From positions 310,001-374,000 of the forward strand of contig JAFKFV010000007.1 in the NCBI GenBank assembly GCA_017307955.1: a stretch of DNA of 64,000 bases, read 5' to 3'. The first letter of the stretch is position 1. The number at the start of each line of letters is the position of its first letter. This document shows positions 60,093 to 64,000 of this stretch, one piece after another. Made by a program: the position numbers and the translations under genes. Source of the stretch: Allobosea sp. (lineage in GTDB: Bacteria; Pseudomonadota; Alphaproteobacteria; Rhizobiales; Kaistiaceae). The notes under the pieces were generated by a model, which was not told where the DNA came from, made no database searches, and saw nothing but the letters and a program-made list of their open reading frames with translations.

Positions 60093-60914
60093 ATGATCAA
60101 GAACAAGCTCCGTATGCTGGCCGCCGCGACGGTTCTCCTTGCCGGCGCTACCGCGGCGAATGCCGCCACCTGCAGCAACAATCCCGCCGACTTCCCGGCC
60201 TGGCTCGACAGCTTCAAGGCGGAAGCGGCGGCGAACGGCATCTCGCCGCGCGTCGTCAACGCGGCGCTTTCCGGCGTCACCTATGATCCGCGCGTCATCA
60301 AGCTCGACCGCAACCAGAAGCACTTCAAGCAGCCCTTCTCGGTCTATTCGGCCCGCGTCGTCTCAGCCGGCCGCGTCGCCAAGGGCAAGAAGCTGATGCA
60401 GCAATATGCCAATGTGCTGGCGCGCATCGAGAAGACCTATGGCGTGCCCGCGCCGATCCTCATCGCGATCTGGGGCATGGAAACCGATTTCGGCGCCGGC
60501 AGCGGCAACATGTCGACTTTCCGCTCGCTCGCGACCCTCGCCTTCGACTGCCGCCGCTCGGCCTTCTTCACCGACCAGCTGATGGCGGCGCTGACCATCG
60601 TCCAGCGCGGTGACCTTGCGCCCGGCGACATGAAGGGCGCCTGGGCCGGCGAACTCGGCCAGACGCAGTTCCTGCCGACCTCCTATGTCCGCTTCGCGGT
60701 CGATTTCGACGGCAACGGCCATGCCGATCTCCGCCACAGCCCGGCCGACGTCCTCGCTTCGACCGCCAACTATCTCAAGGGCTATGGCTGGCAGCGCGGC
60801 GGCAGTTGGGAAGAAGGCTCGGCCAATTTCAACGTGCTGCGCCAGTGGAACAAGGCCGAGGTCTACGCCAAGAGCGCCGCGCTCTTCGCGGACAAGCTCG
60901 TCGGCAAGCAGTAA
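60093..60914 (+). CDS. Lytic murein transglycosylase (short MltB family)
   Basis: A 273-residue exported MltB-type enzyme. Signal MIKNKLRMLAAATVLLAGAT, cleavage near NAA-TCSN. The catalytic Glu130 lies in IWGMETDFGAGSG; AGELGQTQFLPTSYVRFAVD is the second family block. Unlike the larger homologue at 57966, it has no peptidoglycan-binding domain. The two share the same catalytic fold, but their sequences differ enough that recent duplication is unlikely. The ATG at 60093 was preferred over an upstream frame because the signal peptide starts there. Confidence 0.92.
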   Translation: MIKNKLRMLAAATVLLAGATAANAATCSNNPADFPAWLDSFKAEAAANGISPRVVNAALSGVTYDPRVIKLDRNQKHFKQPFSVYSARVVSAGRVAKGKKLMQQYANVLARIEKTYGVPAPILIAIWGMETDFGAGSGNMSTFRSLATLAFDCRRSAFFTDQLMAALTIVQRGDLAPGDMKGAWAGELGQTQFLPTSYVRFAVDFDGNGHADLRHSPADVLASTANYLKGYGWQRGGSWEEGSANFNVLRQWNKAEVYAKSAALFADKLVGKQ

Positions 60915-60935
60915 GCCGCCCGCCGGCAGAGTTCC

Positions 60936-62177
60936 ATGTCGTCCGATGCATCCGCCCGGCCGAGCGTCGCCATCATCGGCGCCGGCCCGGCGGGCCTGAT
61001 CGCCGCCGAACGCCTCGCTGAAGGGGGCGCGGCGGTGACGGTGTTCGACCGCATGCCCTCCCCCGGCCGCAAGCTGCTGATGGCCGGGCGCGGCGGGCTG
61101 AACCTCACGCATGGCGAGCCGCTTCCGTCCTTCCTCGCGCGCTACGGAGCGGCCGAGCCCTGGCTCGCGCCGATGATCGAAGCCTTCCCGCCCGAGGCCG
61201 CGCGCGCCTTTGCCGCCGGCCTCGGCGAGGAAACCTTCGTCGGATCGAGCGGCCGCGTCTTCCCGAAATCGATGAAGGCCTCGCCGCTTCTGCGCGCCTG
61301 GCTGCGGCGTCTCGATGCACTCGGGGTCACGCTGCGGCTGCGCATGGACTGGACCGGCTTCGACGGCCCTTCCGCCAACCGCTTCCGCGGGGCGGACGGA
61401 TCCGAAGAGGTGATCGCGGCCGATGCGACTCTGCTCGCGGTTGGCGGCGCCAGCTGGCCGCGCCTCGGCTCCGACGGCAGCTTCGCGCCGATCCTGACCG
61501 CGGCCGGCGTCGCCGTGACGCCGCTCCGCGCCGCCAATTCCGGCTTCGCCGTCGCCTGGTCCGAGAGCTTCCGCGGCCGCTTCGCCGGTGAGCCGCTCAA
61601 GAACATCGCCATCAGTTTCGGCGGAAAGAGCGTGCGCGGCGAGGCCATGGTGACCGGCTACGGGATCGAGGGTGGCGCGATCTACGCCCTCTCGGCGCCG
61701 CTGCGCGAGGAAGTGGCGCGTTCGGGCTCGGCGGTGGTGACGCTGGACCTGCTGCCCCAGCGCAGCGCCGAGGCCATCGCGGAGCGGCTGGCACGGCAGC
61801 GTCCGAGCGAGTCGCTCGCGAACCGCCTGCGCAAGGCGACGCAGCTGGCGCCGGTCGCGATCAACCTGATGCGCGAGGCGGTGCGTGACCTCCCCCGCGA
61901 TCCCGCAGCGCTCGTGGCCCTGATCAAATCCGTGCCGCTGACGCTGGGCGAACCTTCCGGGCTTGCCCGCGCCATCTCGACCGCGGGCGGCGTCAGCCGC
62001 GATGCCGTCGATGACATGCTGATGCTGACGGCGCGGCCTGGCACCTTCGTCGCCGGCGAGATGCTCGATTGGGAAGCCCCGACCGGCGGCTATCTGCTGC
62101 AGGCGGTGATGGCCACCGGCGTCGCCGCCGCGGCCGGCATCGCCGCGCGGCTGGGATTACAGGCGAAGCAAGGCTAG
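60936..62177 (+). CDS. FAD-dependent flavoprotein (BaiN/HI0933 family, TIGR03862-like)
   Basis: A 413-residue two-dinucleotide-domain flavoprotein. The N-terminal FAD motif is VAIIGAGPAGLIAAERLAEG; PGRKLLMAGRGGLNLTHGEP is the family hallmark, and LTARPGTFVAGEMLDWEAPTGGYLLQAV the C-terminal FAD segment. Relatives include BaiN and E. coli YhiN. Reaction and electron donor unknown. Its stop overlaps the stop of the convergent ModE-like gene by four bases. Confidence 0.88.
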   Translation: MSSDASARPSVAIIGAGPAGLIAAERLAEGGAAVTVFDRMPSPGRKLLMAGRGGLNLTHGEPLPSFLARYGAAEPWLAPMIEAFPPEAARAFAAGLGEETFVGSSGRVFPKSMKASPLLRAWLRRLDALGVTLRLRMDWTGFDGPSANRFRGADGSEEVIAADATLLAVGGASWPRLGSDGSFAPILTAAGVAVTPLRAANSGFAVAWSESFRGRFAGEPLKNIAISFGGKSVRGEAMVTGYGIEGGAIYALSAPLREEVARSGSAVVTLDLLPQRSAEAIAERLARQRPSESLANRLRKATQLAPVAINLMREAVRDLPRDPAALVALIKSVPLTLGEPSGLARAISTAGGVSRDAVDDMLMLTARPGTFVAGEMLDWEAPTGGYLLQAVMATGVAAAAGIAARLGLQAKQG

Positions 62178-62530
62178 CGAAGTTCCGCCCGCAGCGCGTC
62201 GAGCCCGGCTTCGATGGCCGCGCCCGCCGCCCGCTCCATCGCCCGATAGCGGGCGAGCACCTCTTCGCCGAGCGGCGAGAGACGCGCCCCGCCGCCGCCG
62301 CCGCTGCCGCCCTTCTCGGTCTCGATCAGCGGCGCGCGGAAGGCTTCGTTCATTTCGCGGGTGAGCGTCCACACGCGCTTGGCGCTCATGCCGAGCCGCT
62401 CGCCGGCCGATGCCAGCGAGCCGGTGGCCGCGACCGCCTCGAGCAGGTCCGCCTTGCCCGGGCCGAGCGCGAAGCCCGGCTTCAGCACGAGGCGGAAGCG
62501 CAGTCCTTCGATCTGGTTCGGCTTGTGCAC
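62174..62530 (-). CDS. ModE-like winged-helix regulator (DNA-binding domain only)
   Basis: A 118-residue LysR-type HTH protein of the ModE N-terminal group: KADLLEAVAATGSLASAGER, then KRVWTLTREMNEAFRAPLIE and a Gly-rich wing (GGSGGGGGARLSPLGEEVL). The molybdate-binding TOBE domains of full ModE are absent, so metal response is not assured. Start uncertain: GTG at 62530 gives the usual beginning of such proteins, while an ATG at 62623 would add 31 basic residues. Targets unknown. Confidence 0.8.
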   Translation of the reverse strand: MHKPNQIEGLRFRLVLKPGFALGPGKADLLEAVAATGSLASAGERLGMSAKRVWTLTREMNEAFRAPLIETEKGGSGGGGGARLSPLGEEVLARYRAMERAAGAAIEAGLDALRAELR

Positions 62531-62735
62531 GGCATGGCCTCGCGCGATCGGTCCGACGCGATCATGCCGCGCCTTGGCACGAGCCGTCCACGCTGTCGCA
62601 GGCCGGAACCGGCGCGTAGTCACGACAATTTGCGGCTGACTGTGACCTCGGCTCCCCTTGGCGTCCGGTCACGCGCCGCTCTATTCACCCCGTGCCGTCA
62701 CTCCCCGCACGGTTCCGCCAGCGAAGAAGGTCCGA

Positions 62736-63089
62736 ATGCCCAACTTCCTCTCCCCGGCCATTGCGCCGATCCTGCTTCTGATCGGCTCCAACGTCTTCAT
62801 GACGACGGCCTGGTACTGGCATCTGAAATTCCCCTCGACCAATCTGGTCAAGGTCATCCTGATCTCCTGGAGCATCGCGCTGGTCGAGTACTGCCTCGCC
62901 GTCCCGGCCAACCGCATCGGCCACGGCGTCTATTCGGCAGCCCAGCTGAAGACGATGCAGGAGGTGATCACCCTCGTCGTCTTCGCGCTGTTCTCCTGGC
63001 TCTATCTGAAGGAGCCGCTCGGCTGGAACCACCTGGTCGGCTTCGCGCTCATCGCCGGCGGCGCAGCCTTCATCTTCCACAAGTTCTGA
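62736..63089 (+). CDS. DMT-superfamily small membrane protein (DUF486)
   Basis: A 117-residue inner-membrane protein with four membrane segments (SPAIAPILLLIGSNVFMTTA at the start), matching DUF486, a small multidrug-resistance-like group within the drug/metabolite transporter superfamily. Conserved WYWHLKF and EPLGWNHLVGF flank segments 1 and 4. The ATG at 62736 was taken over an upstream frame that lacks a ribosome-binding site. Function not known. Confidence 0.85.
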   Translation: MPNFLSPAIAPILLLIGSNVFMTTAWYWHLKFPSTNLVKVILISWSIALVEYCLAVPANRIGHGVYSAAQLKTMQEVITLVVFALFSWLYLKEPLGWNHLVGFALIAGGAAFIFHKF

Positions 63090-63104
63090 ACGGAGGGGCG
63101 GCGG

Positions 63105-63347
63105 TCAGCCGTCCTTCCCGATGTCGACCAGAAGGGCTGCGGGGCGCGCGTCGAGCGCGCTCTGCGGCGCCATCATGATGCGCGCCTGCTGCGTCGGCTC
63201 GCCACGATTCTGGCTGATGCCGCCGGTGAGCGAGACGATCGCGACGAGCACGAGCGCGGCCGTATAGGCGGCCATCCAGAGCATGAAGGCGCGGCGGATC
63301 CGCGTCTCGTGCCGCGGGTCTCTTCCAAATGTGAAGCGCTCGTTCAT
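63105..63347 (-). CDS. Small single-pass membrane protein, unknown function
   Basis: An 80-residue protein with a basic N-terminus (GRDPRHETRIRRAF), one membrane segment (MLWMAAYTAALVLVAIVSLTG) and a short periplasmic tail. No family recognised. It is convergent with the DUF486 gene. It could be a small hypothetical membrane protein rather than a known component. Confidence 0.6.
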   Translation of the reverse strand: MNERFTFGRDPRHETRIRRAFMLWMAAYTAALVLVAIVSLTGGISQNRGEPTQQARIMMAPQSALDARPAALLVDIGKDG

Positions 63348-63463
63348 GGCTCGTCCCCGTCGGTTCGGTCAATCGCAATGCCGGTCATTCAGACGCCCGA
63401 CTGCGGCGCCCGTTCGGAGCGAATGTGTCCGGCGCCGCAAGAATGCGTGGTCAAATCAAGGCA

Positions 63464-63494
63464 AGCGGCGACAGGCGGAATCGCGTGTCGCCGC
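63464..63494. terminator. Perfect 9-bp inverted repeat downstream of the GST gene
   Basis: GCGGCGACA (63464-63472) pairs with TGTCGCCGC (63486-63494). It lies just after the GST stop on the minus strand, where TTG/T-rich bases follow, so it may terminate that gene; no clear T-run on the plus strand. Confidence 0.45.
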
Positions 63495-63535
63495 TGATCC
63501 TTAGGCGGGGAAGCTCACCGAGTCTGTGATCGCGG

Positions 63536-64000
63536 TCACGCCTCGGGCCGCCAGTCCAGCGCGACGTGTCGAGGCCGCGCCGCGACCCGCGCCAGCCAGG
63601 TGCGGATCGCCGGATAGAGCGAGAGATCGTAGTCGGCCTCGGCGGCGACATGGGTATAGGCATAGAGCGCGATATCGGCGACGGAGAAGCCCGACCCGGC
63701 AAGGAAGTCGGCCTGCTCGAGCCGCCGCTCCATGACCGTCAGCGCCTTGTTGCCCTTCGTCTGCCACTCCTCGATCCGGTGTGCCATCGCCTCGCGCCCG
63801 CCCGGCGTCAGATGCAGCCAGTTGCGCGCGACGGCGATCACCGGCTCGTGGCTGTACTGCTCGAAGAACAGCCACTGCCAGCAGAGCGCCCGCTCATAGG
63901 CATCTTCCGGAATGAGGGAGGTGCCTTCGGCGAGATGCAGCAGCATGGCGTTCGATTCCGCCAGAGGGCGACCGTCAGGGAGGATGAGCAAAGGCACCTG
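63536..64000 (-). CDS. Glutathione S-transferase family protein (N-terminus beyond window)
   Basis: The visible 154 residues (frame open to the window edge) are the end of a thioredoxin-fold domain and a complete C-terminal helical domain. PLLILPDGRPLAESNAMLLH is the cis-Pro strand plus the ES motif that holds the glutathione gamma-glutamyl group; SVADIALYAYTHVAAEADYD is the conserved N-capping region of helix 6. About 50 N-terminal residues, including the catalytic Ser/Cys, are missing. The apparent start at 63997 is an internal GTG. Class uncertain. Confidence 0.9.
   Translation of the reverse strand, partial: QVPLLILPDGRPLAESNAMLLHLAEGTSLIPEDAYERALCWQWLFFEQYSHEPVIAVARNWLHLTPGGREAMAHRIEEWQTKGNKALTVMERRLEQADFLAGSGFSVADIALYAYTHVAAEADYDLSLYPAIRTWLARVAARPRHVALDWRPEA

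Overview
The window is GC-rich chromosomal DNA from an alphaproteobacterium, most probably of the order Hyphomicrobiales (Rhizobiales). The evidence is the gene order lrp / trxB / lsrB(vtlR)-type LysR regulator followed by an AbcR-like small RNA, carB next to greA, yqeY-rsm22-dnaG-rpoD as a macromolecular-synthesis block, a GGAAC-N17-CGTT (EcfG-type) promoter, and CTTGAC/CTATAT-like promoters. The genus is not fixed from sequence alone. No rRNA, CRISPR array, integrase, transposase or phage gene was seen; there is one tRNA gene.

Layout. 1-3.6 kb: end of a myo-inositol catabolic operon (iolD cut by the window edge, iolE, iolB) with palindromic intergenic repeats. 3.6-11.6 kb: a glycan-assembly cluster of three multidomain glycosyltransferases, a small coiled-coil protein and an unrecognised protein; its second half (7.5-11.6 kb) is visibly less GC-rich. 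11.6-17.5 kb: a GntR/UTRA repressor divergent from a CUT1 sugar ABC transporter (binding protein, ATPase, two permeases) plus a GNAT acetyltransferase, with a palindromic operator inside the transporter promoter. 17.57 kb: tRNA-Ile(CAT), followed by an AT-richer stretch with two acyltransferase-3 membrane proteins. 20.7-24.5 kb: a tiny membrane protein and a CaCA antiporter behind an EcfG-like stress promoter, then a cupin, a SIMPL protein and a lipid kinase. 24.5-35 kb: housekeeping core (carA, yqeY, rsm22, dnaG, rpoD), a Uma2-like nuclease, an HlyU-like protein and a DUF6600 proline-rich surface protein. 35.3-38.8 kb: hydrolase, MFS transporter, zinc metallopeptidase. 39-46.5 kb: carB, greA, an AAC(3)-like acetyltransferase, lrp, trxB, lsrB/vtlR. 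46.5-47.15 kb: non-coding, with a predicted AbcR-like sRNA and a long inverted repeat. 47-64 kb: msrP, an aspartate aminotransferase, a VOC protein, cardiolipin synthase, a CorA-family transporter, a DUF992 protein, a divergent EF-G paralogue, an EmrB-type exporter, a DUF1194 protein, two MltB-type lytic transglycosylases flanking yaiI, a flavoprotein, a ModE-like regulator, small membrane proteins and a GST cut by the right edge.

The most interesting non-coding element is the leader of yaiI (59.22-59.48 kb). It has a rhizobial-type promoter and a Shine-Dalgarno sequence complementary over 14 nt to the 16S 3' end. A 25-codon ORF follows, then a strong intrinsic terminator just before yaiI: the layout of a translation-coupled attenuator. 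Second are the AbcR-like sRNA with a LysR-type T-N11-A box upstream of its promoter, the EF-G paralogue with altered catalytic motifs, and the EcfG-type promoter at 20.66 kb.
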